A stretch of 64,000 bases of DNA, from NCBI RefSeq assembly GCF_902148845.1, contig NC_043755.1, positions 6,431,790 to 6,495,789 on the forward strand. The letters run 5' to 3'. Of this stretch, positions 46,921 to 57,995 are shown piece after piece; the first letter of the stretch is position 1, and the number at the start of each line of letters is the position of its first letter. The notes beneath the pieces were generated by a model, which worked only from the letters and a program-made list of their open reading frames with translations, did no database searches and was not told the origin of the DNA. Made by a program: the position numbers and the translations under genes. This stretch comes from Salarias fasciatus. Its lineage: Eukaryota > Chordata > Actinopteri > Blenniiformes > Blenniidae.

Positions 46921-47105
46921 TGAGACTCACTTTACGGATTCTGGTGAAAATATATGAGCTAAAGCTCAGGGTCGAGAAAGCTAACAAGCTAACGCAGTGC
47001 GATCACGAGAGCAAAAGTCAAGCAGGCATCTCCCCAGACAGTCTGTTTCCCCCCATGATAACAGAAACCTGTTCTGTTGGTGATGTTTTGTAGAAATCTG
47101 TGGAC

Positions 47106-49779
47106 ATGGCCCTGCTGGGAGGTTTGCTGCGAGCTGGCTCGTCCTTCTGTCACTCAGTCAGGAGCTTCTCCACAGGTCAGTACGGGCTCCATACGACTCC
47201 ATTGTGAGGCCATGAATCTGATGCTCTCTGTACTGCAGTAACGGCCAGTCTGTGTGCTGTGGATCAAAAAGATGTAGACATCACCCCCTTCATACTGCGC
47301 AACCACACAAACTCACCTGTCATGCTGATGATCTGATGGATCCTTGTGCACCACTTACTTTAATTTCCAGTTATCAGTATTTCCTATAATTTGGATGATC
47401 TCTGTCTGATGATCAATTGATTTGATTTATTTCATCAGCCTCAATGGTTAAGTTTTCCCAGTGTTATATCCGGACACTGCTGTAAAAGACGGTTTATCCT
47501 GCATCATCTGATAGGAAAATAACTTCAGTGTTTTTGTCATTTTGAATGATTGCAGACACCCACATTAACATCTAAGAAAAATAGAATATTATTGAAAGGT
47601 CATTTCATTCTTGATGCTTTTCTGCATTCACTTAAAAAAAAAAGTTGGAATATTCTGTACATTGAATTGACAGAAAGCTGTGGTTTGAAACAGATTAATG
47701 ATTTTTTTTTACTTACTTATTCTTTATTCAAAATCTGCAAATCAAATTCCACCATACAGCTGTAAAATACAAAATTTAACAGATACAATGTGGTACAACA
47801 GTACTCCTTGTTGCCATCAAACACTTTTTTTCCCCTTATTACAATGAAACATTCACAAAAATGTGTATTTTTTTTTCTTTTCTCAATAAACAAGAATTCA
47901 ATTACAAATATAATTGTGAATTGAGGCCCATTTATCTTTAAATATGTCAGTTTTCATTAATGATTTTTTAAAATAATTTATAGTTATTAAATTTTTGAGA
48001 CGCACCTGAATGTCGTTACATGCTTGTTTTACGGTATCTTAATTCCCATGCTGTTAGATTAAGACATGATGCATTTCAGCCTGCAGGAATGATACACACG
48101 GTGAACTTTAACCTGTTTAATTTAGTCTGCTTGAACGTATGCTGTGAAAGCCAATGTGGTTATACTATGTGGAGTTTTCATTTGTGGTTTCTCATGAGAG
48201 CATGTATTCAGTCAGATGCTAAGCTGTGACCTGTGACCTCTTTACCAGGAGTGCAACCACACTCCTGTTTTACTCCGTTTGTTACTGAACGATGTGTCAG
48301 CTCATTGTACGCAGACGGTTCAACCTCAGGAAGAACAAGTAGTGTTTTTCCTCCCAATAATTTGTGGAGTTTGTAACAATTTGAGTAACGTTTTTGGTAC
48401 TAAACCATGCAAAACCAAGTGATCTCAGTATTTTATTTAAAAAGGGCTGCACTTCCTATTTGGAAATAGTCAGAGAAATGTAAGTTACACAACAACACGA
48501 TTGTGATGTTGTTATCCAAACCCGCATTTTCTCCAGATCATCAGGCCAGAAGTAAAGACTCTCGGGTAACTATCATCCAGAAGACTGAGACTTACATATG
48601 AACAGAAAAATACAACAGGTTAGAGTAAATTGAAATTCCTCCACAACGCCTCCTAGGCTTGATAGTTATTTATTGCATTTCTTTTAGAGTCGCATAACTA
48701 ATCCTCTGCAAATTGAATGTGAGGAGATTTTATTGGGATCAATTTTCAAGTGATTCAAGTTTATCTGTTGACTGTCCTGTTCAGTCACTAATATCAGTTT
48801 TTACTGCTTTGAAGGATTGTAGGAATTTTGAACTTTGATTTAGGATTGCTTGAGTTAATTTGCTCTTCAGTGATCTAGCAGCTTATCTTTAGTAGAAAGG
48901 ATCCAGAATCAGTGTAGAAAATCAGGTGAAAGACAAAACCTTTGTTAGAAAGATGAGTGAAAAGGGAAGAATCGGGGATCTCTCAAGAGGAAGCAACAAA
49001 TAACCCTTCTCACATCAAAAATAATAAACTAATTTTGTTTGTAGTTATCTATTTGGTTCTAATCTATAACTTTTACATGAAACTGGAAGAAAACATTTTG
49101 AATGAAACACTGTGACCTTAGTGATTTCTCAGATTTCTATCTTTCGAATGGCTGAATTCAGCCTCATTTTGGTTTCTACAAAAGTCATTAATCCATCATC
49201 TGTCACTTTTTCATCATCCATAAGCTTAATACGTCGTTGGTTGGAAATGTCCTCAAACTCAAAACTAAATTGACGTTCTGTCTCACTTTCAGGTACATGT
49301 TGCCAGATCAGGATGCACGCCATTCCTAAACTGAAAATAGTGGACCGGTGGACTGAAAAGAGAAACATGTTTGGCGTTTATGACAACATCGGCATCTTGG
49401 GTGAGTTCCCTCTTCTTCCCTCTGGTCTCCAGTAGAGACTGTCGGGATTAATCTCACTTTCTAGACGTGTGTGTGTTCCACGTGTCACTGGGCTCGTTCA
49501 TATGCATGCTAAAAACCCAGTCGTTTTTACAAAAGTCTCATTTATCGTGGAGAAGAGGAGAAATGGTGGCTGCAGCTCTGGGATAAAATTATTTAATCTG
49601 ACCCAAAGTCATAATCTGAGTCCACTTATTGACGTCCACTGTCACAATAATATACATCAAAGTCCTTTCTAAGACTATCACTGAGTTTTGGTATTCTGTG
49701 CACTTTTGTCCTTTGTCCAAACATCTCCGTTTCCCCCGTAAAACAAACACAAACTGATCTCTCTCTGTCTCTCTCTGTC

Positions 49780-49823
<44 letters not shown>

Positions 49824-50105
49824 TCTCTTTCTCTCTGTCTCTGTCTCTCTCTCTCACTCGCTCGCTTGCTCTTTCTCTTTCTCTGTCTCTCTCTCACTCT
49901 GTCTGCAGGAGACTTCAAAGCTCATCCCAAGGATCTAATTGTGGGACCCTGCTGGGTGAAAGGTTTCAGAGGTAATGAACTGCAGCGTGTAATCAGGAAA
50001 AAGAAGATGGTGGGAGACAGAATGATGACAGAAGACAGACACAACTTGGAGAAGAGGATCCGCTTCCTCTACAAGCGTCTGAACCGCACCGGCAAACATC
50101 GCTAA
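47106..50105 (+). CDS. mrpl51: Mitochondrial ribosomal protein L51 (mL51)
   Basis: Three coding exons (47106-47175, 49293-49400, 49909-50105) give 124 residues, close to the 128 of human MRPL51. Residues 1-25 are basic, Ser-rich and lack acids, as expected for a mitochondrial import signal. The mature part contains [34 protein letters not shown] and [20 protein letters not shown], ending [14 protein letters not shown]. The family's conserved core is intact and the C-terminus is strongly basic, fitting rRNA contact in the large mitochondrial subunit. It starts head-to-head with the LINE-filled block upstream of lag3 and is followed by vamp1, the same pair as in mammals. Intron 2 ends with a long CT repeat just before the acceptor. 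Confidence 0.97.
47176..49292. other. mrpl51 intron 1, no other feature
   Basis: This AT-rich 2.1-kb intron has several poly-A and poly-T tracts and no supported exon, RNA gene or complete element. Confidence 0.6.
49757..49896. repeat. (CT)n microsatellite abutting an mrpl51 acceptor
   Basis: About 140 bases of CT, CTGT and CTTT repeats run up to the acceptor of the terminal mrpl51 exon and form its polypyrimidine tract. Confidence 0.95.
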
Positions 50106-50200
50106 CGCTGAGCTGTCTCAGTCTGGCAGTGTAATGTCATGATGCTTTTTGATTTCATTTTTCTAAGTTATCATATCTGTGCAAGTCAAAAAAATGTTTG

Positions 50201-50206
50201 ATTAAA
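50201..50206 (+). promoter_or_regulatory. mrpl51 poly(A) signal candidate
   Basis: ATTAAA, the commonest variant hexamer, lies 96 bases past the stop codon, giving a short 3' UTR typical of this gene. No AATAAA is found nearby. Confidence 0.5.
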
Positions 50207-50229
50207 AGTTGTGTACCTTATTCATTGTT

Positions 50230-51180
50230 AAAAGTAAAAAAAAAAAAGTGTCTAAAAATGAATCAAAGTGTCTTTTTTTAATGCTTTAACCATGAACACT
50301 GTCTCACTCCCAGGAAATTAAAAGGCAAACGGCTTTTGACTGGTGGTATCCTGGTCTTACTGCAGGAGTTTAGAGGTTGGACCATAAGTCAGGAGACTTT
50401 TTTAAATTGAAAAATACATATATAAATCAGATTGACTGCATCACATTGAAGTTATGCAACAAAGAGGTTTAAGTGTCAGTGGGTGAAGTGAAGTCACATC
50501 TCACAAAACAAACTTTTCTGTAGCCTATTGAGGTCCGGCTGTATAACTGTATAATATGTGAATACACTGAGGCAAACATTGCTAGACAAAATTAACACAG
50601 AACCTGAACCTGAAGTTTATTTCTACCTATTAATCTTAACATTATGCAGAGAAGTCAGTGGCTTCCTTTTTATTTAACCCTTGTAATAAAAACAATAAGA
50701 AAAATGCCCGATTAAAAAACATGATCAATGATTTATTAATGCAAATCAGGGGAAGTTTTGCACATAATACATTAAAGTGTGACAGCAGGGCTCAGTATTG
50801 GTCAGACCTCTACACAAATCCAACACAGTTTGTTTAAAGCTAGAAATTAAATATTTGTGATGTGGAGAGTGAATTGTCTTACAATATATATAAATGAAAC
50901 AAAGACTGAAGAAAAGACAGGAGAAAGGTTAATTTATTATTACAATGTTTCAGAAAACATTCTGAGCAAGGAATGAAGCAGTGTGGTTCTGGTAGGTAAC
51001 ATCCTTCAGTTTATTTTATCATCTGTTTCAGGTAAAAGAAGGACTTTTGTGAAATATATATAACCCCAGGACATGGTTTTAAGGAATGCCTGGCCTATAA
51101 AGGGTTAATACCTTTACGCCCCCCCTAAACTACTGTGACCCTCCTAATAAAAATGTCTGGATCCGCCCCTGCATCAGAGC
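50230..51180. other. Intergenic spacer between mrpl51 and vamp1
   Basis: AT-rich sequence without exons. The segment near 51100-51170, with a run of C and the phrase AAAAATGTCTGGATCCGCCC, resembles the edge of an eroded DNA transposon, but no partner end was found. Confidence 0.4.
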
Positions 51181-52276
51181 GGTGGGTTCCAGTGAACCTG
51201 TCCTTTGGGCCTTTGAGCCTCTCTTCTTCCAGGGCTTTTCACCCTCTGCTCCCCCGCAGAGACGTTCAGGGAAGTGAGGCTATGCTCCAGCTGAGATCAA
51301 ACTGGAGCTAATGCGGGACTGAAACGTGATCGGGGAGCAGCAGGATGAGAGGATGGATGGATGGATTGATAGATGGGGGAACTCCCGGGCCAGGGGAGAA
51401 AAGAGTGGAGTCAACACTCTGACTGTACCGCAGTGTCGTCCCGCCGCCCTATCCGACACAGAGCTGCAGTACTGCAAAGTGGAAAGAGAGAGAGAGGAGG
51501 AGGAGGAGGAGGAGGAGGAGGAGGAGGAGGGGAGGGGTACCGCACCGCACTGTCGTTACGAGTCCAAGTGGTAAAGGCAGGAGGAGAGACGCATTATTGC
51601 AGTTGCGTACTGAGCCCGGACTCTTTACGCGCACTTCCCACCAGAGTCACAGGAGGGGGGGTGACAGAAAATATATATATATTAAGAAAGAGAGAGAGAG
51701 AGGGAGGCATCCCATTTCTCTTGACTGCACTTTTTGTCCACTTAATTTTTGAAATTGCACGTATTTCTTGCCAGCAGCGTCGAGAGGAGGCAGCTCGACG
51801 CGCAGCCAATCAGCGCCGCGTCTCCGCATCCAGGACTCAGCATCACCGGAGGAAGGAGCCGCAGCCGCATCAGCAGCCCCGCAGGACCCCGCAGGACCCC
51901 GCAGGACCCCGCACGCCTCCCGCTCGCATGGATTACAATCCAGAAGTACTTTTCTCCTGATCGCTGCGGTGAATTCTCGCCTCCGCGTCTCGGTATTGCG
52001 GCACTTTTTTTTTTTTTTTTTCTTCCGGAAGATCGGCTCCACTGCGCCAAGAGCGTCTCACCACCACCAAACTGCCGCCGCACTTTATTCCCTTTAGTAT
52101 CTACAAGAACGGACTTCCCGTTTGGACAAGTGCCTCCTAATCCCATCTCGCAGTTTGTTTTTCTTTTCTTCTTCTCCTCCTCTCGGCTCGTACTTCAGAC
52201 CCTCCCTCTCCGGCCCCCCCTCCCTCCCCGGTCCCGCCACCCCCCGTGAGTCAGTTCAAACAGCTGCATAGAAGAT
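51180..52276 (+). promoter_or_regulatory. vamp1 promoter region and GC-rich 5' UTR
   Basis: A GC-rich block contains a GAG/GGA repeat (51484-51533), a short AT/AG repeat (51669-51702), and three copies of a 10-base unit GCAGGACCCC (51881-51910). A complete 10-codon upstream frame, MDYNPEVLFS, starts at 51928 and ends at 51960. The non-coding exon runs to the AT of the start codon at 52275-52276. The transcription start is not determined. Confidence 0.45.
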
Positions 52277-55029
52277 GTGAGTATTACTGCGGATTTTCTC
52301 TCCACTTGTTTTCCACTAACAGCTCACTGTATAGAACGACCCGGGCCGGATGCATGTGAGGATGTGTTTGTTTGTCTTCCATTGCGGGAGGGGGGGGATG
52401 AGGAGGAGGATGGGGGGGGTTCTGGTTTGAACTGAGCCCATTTCTTTCAGCTTGATGGATTTTTTGCTGACGCAAGTGAAAATTTCCGTCACAGCTTCAC
52501 TAAATTATGCATTCAGTCAGAGATTGACTCCTGGCACAGAGCAGCCACGGTGCAGCTCGTCTGCTTGTTTTCTGAACGCGTTGTTGTCACAGATGAGACG
52601 GGATGGCGTTTCTGGTCGGTGGATCGTGTGTATTGAGTGTTTTGAGGGACTTTTTGCAGCAGTAATGCAGCATCGCTGTCAGAGATGATAAACAGTCAGT
52701 TCATCGGGTTCTACAGTCGCACGGCTGTAATTTTAATCCCTCCTCGATGTGACAGAGATAAACATGAAACTTTCAGTTGCCTCAGTGGCTTTTTCTGCAG
52801 GGCTTGATGGTCCATTCCCCCCTCCGTTATACCCCCCATATACCCCCCCTGCTGGATTAACCCCTTCTTTTTTTTCTTACCTCCTCAGAACCATCCAACG
52901 TTTTTTAATCCATCAAAAAAAATTCTGCTTTATGATTTCCCCCCTCATTCACTCCTAATTCCTGTTATTTCAGTGTATTTGTCCACTGAGCTTGCTTTCC
53001 AGCTGTGGCCTACATATTCTTCCTCTCATTGCTCTCTTCCCTCCTCATCGCTCCACTGTCTCCTTTCTTCTTCCCTTACTTTGCTTCATTTACCCTACTT
53101 TTCTGCTCACTTCATATATCAAACAGCTTGTATTTTTTTCTGCTTTACCTTCTTAAGATCAGCTCATTGACCCGGAAATCTTCCCCTCATTGCTTGTTTT
53201 CCTTTTTCCCAGCGTCTCCCTGCCACTGAACCCTCATTTGTTTGATCCTGCAGGTCTGCCCCAGATGCTGCTGCCCCACCAGCTGGAGCTCCTGGAGCTC
53301 CAGGTGCCCCAGGTGCAGATGGAGCCCCGGCCGGCGGCCCCCCTGCCCCACCCAATACTTCCAGCAACCGCAGGCTACAACAGACACAGGCCCAAGTGGA
53401 GGAGGTGAGCAGAACCAGGCCTGATGTTGCGTGCTCTGCGTCCAAAGTGTCAGAGCTCAATCATGATATCTCAGGCTAGATATAAACATATTGGTGTGTG
53501 CTTTTATTTTCTTTCTGTACCAGGAAGGAGACAATATTTACAATACTTTGTTGCCGGTATTCCAGCCCTTGGTAGACAGGTCATGATGTAAATTATGCAG
53601 GAGGTGCAATCTGCAAATGGATTGTGCGCGCTTGTTTAATTTGTGATACGTTAAGAAAAGCCTCCGTCCTCTGCGCCGCTCTCCTTCAGCCATCCTTTAC
53701 GTCTCCTCCCTCCACCACTGCCAAGTGCTTTCTCATCCCTGCCGCTGTGCTCTAGGTGGTGGACATCATGCGGGTGAACGTGGACAAGGTTTTGGAAAGG
53801 GACCAGAAGCTCTCAGAGCTGGATGACAGGGCAGACGCTCTCCAGGCCGGAGCTTCCCAGTTCGAAAGCTGCGCAGCCAAGCTAAAAAACAAGTACTGGT
53901 GGAAGAACTGCAAGGTGGGCACATCACAGGGGTCCAGTCAAGACTGAAAGTGACTGATAATGTTATTTGAACCCTGAATTAAAGATGTGTGTGTTAGTAG
54001 ATATAGAACACAAACGACACACATCAGTGTGTTGATGAACTGCTGTGAAGGACTCAAGTGTTCCTGAGTACTGAAATGTACTGAAAAATACTGGATCAGG
54101 ATTCGAGATTATAAAACTCAACATTTAAATCTTCAGTCACATTCATAGTTCGTGTTGTTATTTCAACGAGTTTATATTAGAAATGCAGGAAGCGTCAGTG
54201 TGATGATGTATTTTGTCGTCTTCTTTTCCAGATGATGATCATGATGGGTATCATTGGAGTCATTGTGGTTGGAATAATATTCTGTAAGTAGAAGATATTC
54301 ATACCTTCATCCCATTTTAGACACTTATGAATTGAGCTTTACTAAAAAGACCACTGCCGGCTGGCAATTTTACAATTATTAAAACAATGTTGGCGATGAT
54401 TTTGTAGTAAAATGAATAGAAAAGTGGGAGCAGGTGGAACTGTATTATTTTTTGTCTGACTTAGCAGCAGCAGTAAAAGTTATGAAATCATATTACTATA
54501 TCTGAGTGGTATTTTTAGGAAGTTACTTTTTCTAAACTTTATTTCACATCACTTAATCCAAATCTTAGAATCATGAGTCAGGACCGACGGGAATAACTGT
54601 TAAAACCTGTTTTTCTCTCTCTGCGTTTTTTTGCCAAAGAAAATTGCTGCTTGCTGCTGACATAAATAATAGCTTAAAAACATTCTTACTGTCTGTCTCA
54701 GTAATAGTTTTTCATCTGATGTATTTTTACACACTGTCTTCTACTGGAAAAGCAAATCAATGCTGTTCAAAAGTAGGCGGATTAAGCAGATTCCAAGCAA
54801 TAGATAACAGTAGTTTATTTGTAATTGTGGGGATTTTAGGAGTGTAAACATGGTTGATCTCGAGTACAAGTGTTGGGTGTTTCTCCACCTCTGCCTCTCA
54901 GCTCCATATCCCTGCATAAGAATGAGACCCGAGTGCTGCAGTTTTATTTTAAGCGATGTATTTGCCGAATCCATTAGACTAATTGCTTCCTGTCTGTCTC
55001 TCCTTCCTTCAGTGTACTTCTTCCACTGA
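52275..55029 (+). CDS. vamp1: Synaptobrevin, VAMP1 (v-SNARE)
   Basis: Five coding exons (52275-52276, 53254-53404, 53756-53914, 54232-54283, 55013-55029) give 126 residues. The start codon is split: exon 1 ends in AT and exon 2 supplies G. Residues 2-40 form a Pro/Gly/Ala-rich leader. The SNARE motif (about 41-100) includes [20 protein letters not shown], the ionic-layer arginine in [18 protein letters not shown], and the conserved [13 protein letters not shown] before the membrane anchor. The transmembrane helix (about 105-122) is [17 protein letters not shown], ending LYFFH. The protein drives vesicle fusion with syntaxin and SNAP-25. VAMP1 rather than VAMP2 is chosen because mrpl51 and tapbpl flank it, as in mammals; the SNARE core alone does not separate the two. 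Confidence 0.93.
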
Positions 55030-57100
55030 GCTCAGCTCTTCAGCACAGATGGATTTGGACTTGAGGACGATACAACAGGGAAGAGAAGAAGAAAAACAAA
55101 AAAAAAAAAGAAAATCAAGCGCCACTCCTCCCCTTCTATCAGTCCTCTCTTCCCTCTCTTCACAGTCTTCCATCTAACCATCTTGCACTTTTACATGATA
55201 GTAGTGTTTATAGGTGGCTCTGTTCTGTTTGTCCCCTTTCCCTCCCTTCTCGTTGCTTTCTGACACTGTTGTTTGGCATGAAGTCCCACTCGGTCTCTCC
55301 CGTCTCTGTACCTCATGTATTATTGACGGCCGGAGCAGTCGGAGTGCGAGGAGGAGGGAGAGGGAGAACTCCTGTGGCGAGGGAACACATGGGCCTAAGG
55401 CCACCAAATACAGACATATAGGGGGAAAATGTACAGAGGAGTTTGCAGTCTTTCTACCCCCCAATACGCCAAAGCTTGTTCATATGACCTTTTTCTTTTG
55501 AGAGTCCCACATTTGTGAATTGATACTGACATGTCGAACTAACACACTCCTTCTGTCACACTGCTCCCATCATCGCTACTTACTAACACGAGCTCATGTT
55601 AGATTAGGACTAGAAACCTTTTTGTTGTGTGTACGTGTGCGTATTTGTGATTCAAAGCATTGTAGCTAAAAGCTTTTTCCAAGTTTACTTGTCAAGCAGT
55701 TATTAGTATTTTTTTCCTCTTTCCTGTCTAACTTTCTCTCACTCAGTCTCTTATTTCTGCGACGCTCAGCGACGACGTGAAAAGAAAAAAAAAAAAGGGA
55801 CAGAGACTTTTGTGAGAGTTCAGGAAAGGTGGAGGAGATTCAGGGAAAGATGGAAGGAGTAATGTCAGATATTTTACTGTAGAAATAAGTAAAACTTAAT
55901 TCCAGACTGATGAGCATTGAGTAGTCTTTTACACTTGAGTTCATTTGTGCCACAGCGGGTGGTTTAGTGGTAACACTGAGCTGAAAGGCAGGAATATGCA
56001 GAGCAAGACAAACACAGGCAGCCACTTAGAGACAATCTGCTGTACGGAGGAACTGCTCGGAGCATCCAGGAAGGTCTCTTCACTCTGATCCAGACAGAGC
56101 CGCAGCCATAGACAGATGAATGTGGAGCATCGCATCTGAAAACAGGTTCCAGAGTCCACTTGTTGTTTTTTGAGTTGTGCTGTCTGAGCGTTTGATTCTT
56201 GTTTAAGTTGACTCGATTTCCAGGAAGTTGTGGGAAATTGGGTACGAGGAAATGAGCTGTAAGCCCCAGAGCCGCCTGGCCGTCCCCGCTCCCCGCTGAC
56301 TCACAAAAAGTAACACTCATTTGTCACCTGCAGCGCGATAACGGCCAGTATGAGGTACTTGTTTCTAACTTGCATGGCAAATGATATCCATAGTTTTTGC
56401 CTATTCGTGTGACCTGTGTATCTGCCATTTCTGAATCTTACTGCCGATTGTACATTTTCTTTCGTGGTTGGTTTGAGGAACCTGTGTATAATGTCTTTCT
56501 GATCTGATAATTACTGCTTATGCAATGCAACCGTACGGAAAAGTTTGCCAAATTCTGTTAAGACCCCTTGCTTCTGAGAGAAAAAAAAAGACTGCAAACA
56601 ACTGCGACTATAGTGAACTGTAGTGTTGTATGACTAGAACCATAATACACATCCATCAGTTAATGCTCCTGAAAATGTCTTTATGAGTCTCTTCAGGTTT
56701 TTGAGGGGCTGCTGAATATTACAGAAGCTGGTTTTTATTTGTTTTGACCGACTTTAAAAGTTGACAAAGTTCCAGAAACACGAGCAGCCCTACCTGCAAA
56801 GTGCATTTATGCATCATTTTTTGGCCTGGATTATCCGATGATACTGTCCAACAATATTATTAGGTGACATGACAGATGAGATGTTTTGTGATTTAAAACC
56901 TGAAAACAACATATGAAATGCAACTGGATTTGCAAAACATGCATGTTTACCACTTTTGCTGATGCCAATAAAGAAGTCATGAGCTGAACTGTGTTTTTTT
57001 ACTGTGTATAATTTTCTAAAGACATCATGAAAAGATCTAGTTAATTTTTCCCCCATAATTTATTGATTTCAATCTTCTGCAATAATACATTATTTTTCAT
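55030..57100 (+). other. Probable long vamp1 3' UTR
   Basis: No gene was recognised between the vamp1 stop and the tapbpl stop. A poly(A) signal candidate AATAAA at 56967-56972 would give a 3' UTR of about 1.9 kb, and long 3' UTRs are usual for VAMP1 and VAMP2. On the other strand, TTTATT at 57059-57064 could serve tapbpl, so the transcripts nearly meet. Several poly-A tracts occur (55098-55110, 55784-55796). Confidence 0.45.
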
Positions 57101-57995
57101 GTCAAATATGGAAGAAAAAGGGAGCGAAAGAAAGTGACACACTGCGACGTTGTTGGATGCATCCCTCAGAGTGACAGAATAATTACAATTCTTGCTCATA
57201 ATTTTTTACACAGCTTGAACTTGTCACGCCATAACATCTTAAAAGGTCAATACTTTGTCATACCCAGTCACTTAAAGTACACCATGGGTAACAAGTTCTT
57301 ACCAGCAACAACAACAACAAAACATTCAAATAGCTGCCTCTAATTCTTTACAAAAAGTATATTGACAACAAGGGGATTGACTGAGACACTGCATCACAGT
57401 AACACATTTAGTGGGCATGCTATAAACAGTCCCGATGTCTCAGGTAAGAAACATGCCAGTAAAATAACAACTGTTTTTGTGAGCAGTCTGCTCGGATTCA
57501 GGAGGAATCAGTAATAGATTCCTGAACAGATTTTCTATTGAGGAGTTACTGCTCCTGTAATATATTCTTAAAATTGCCAAGAAAACAGAGCGAAGGTTAT
57601 GATGTTTAAGCAGACTGGATCAGAGGGTTAATGGAATTTGCTCAGTTCTGTGCTAAACTTGTTTTCTAGCAGGTTTGTACAGTTTTTGGTGGATCAATGA
57701 ACGGGTTATGACTTTAATAGAAAAGCTCCAAACGTGCGCATCATTAAATACAGAACAAATTATAACCAACACAAATCATGAAGAAGAAATAAATTATAGA
57801 GCCCATGTCACAAAATCTTATCCTCAGAGATTACCCAACAAAATGTTTTCCTTCTTTTTTTTCTTTTTTTTTTTTTTTTTTTTCACAGTTCAGCAGGGTA
57901 GTGTCGTGGCATGAGAGGCATGATGTATGGTTGATGTTACAGACTGAAAATGACACACTGAACCCATTCTGTGCTCAGGATGATGCAGACCTCAT
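57100..57995. other. Probable tapbpl 3' UTR and spacer
   Basis: AT-rich sequence with a poly-T tract at 57854-57883. No coding exon was found. It lies between the tapbpl stop and the AATAAA candidate on the minus strand near 57059. Confidence 0.45.

Noticed and set aside
50990-51170. Possible DNA-transposon edge before vamp1
   Set aside because: Only one end-like phrase is visible and no inverted partner was found.
51373-52249. Long frames of 130-195 codons upstream of vamp1
   Set aside because: They overlap one another in several frames in a GC-rich leader full of simple repeats and resemble no protein family.
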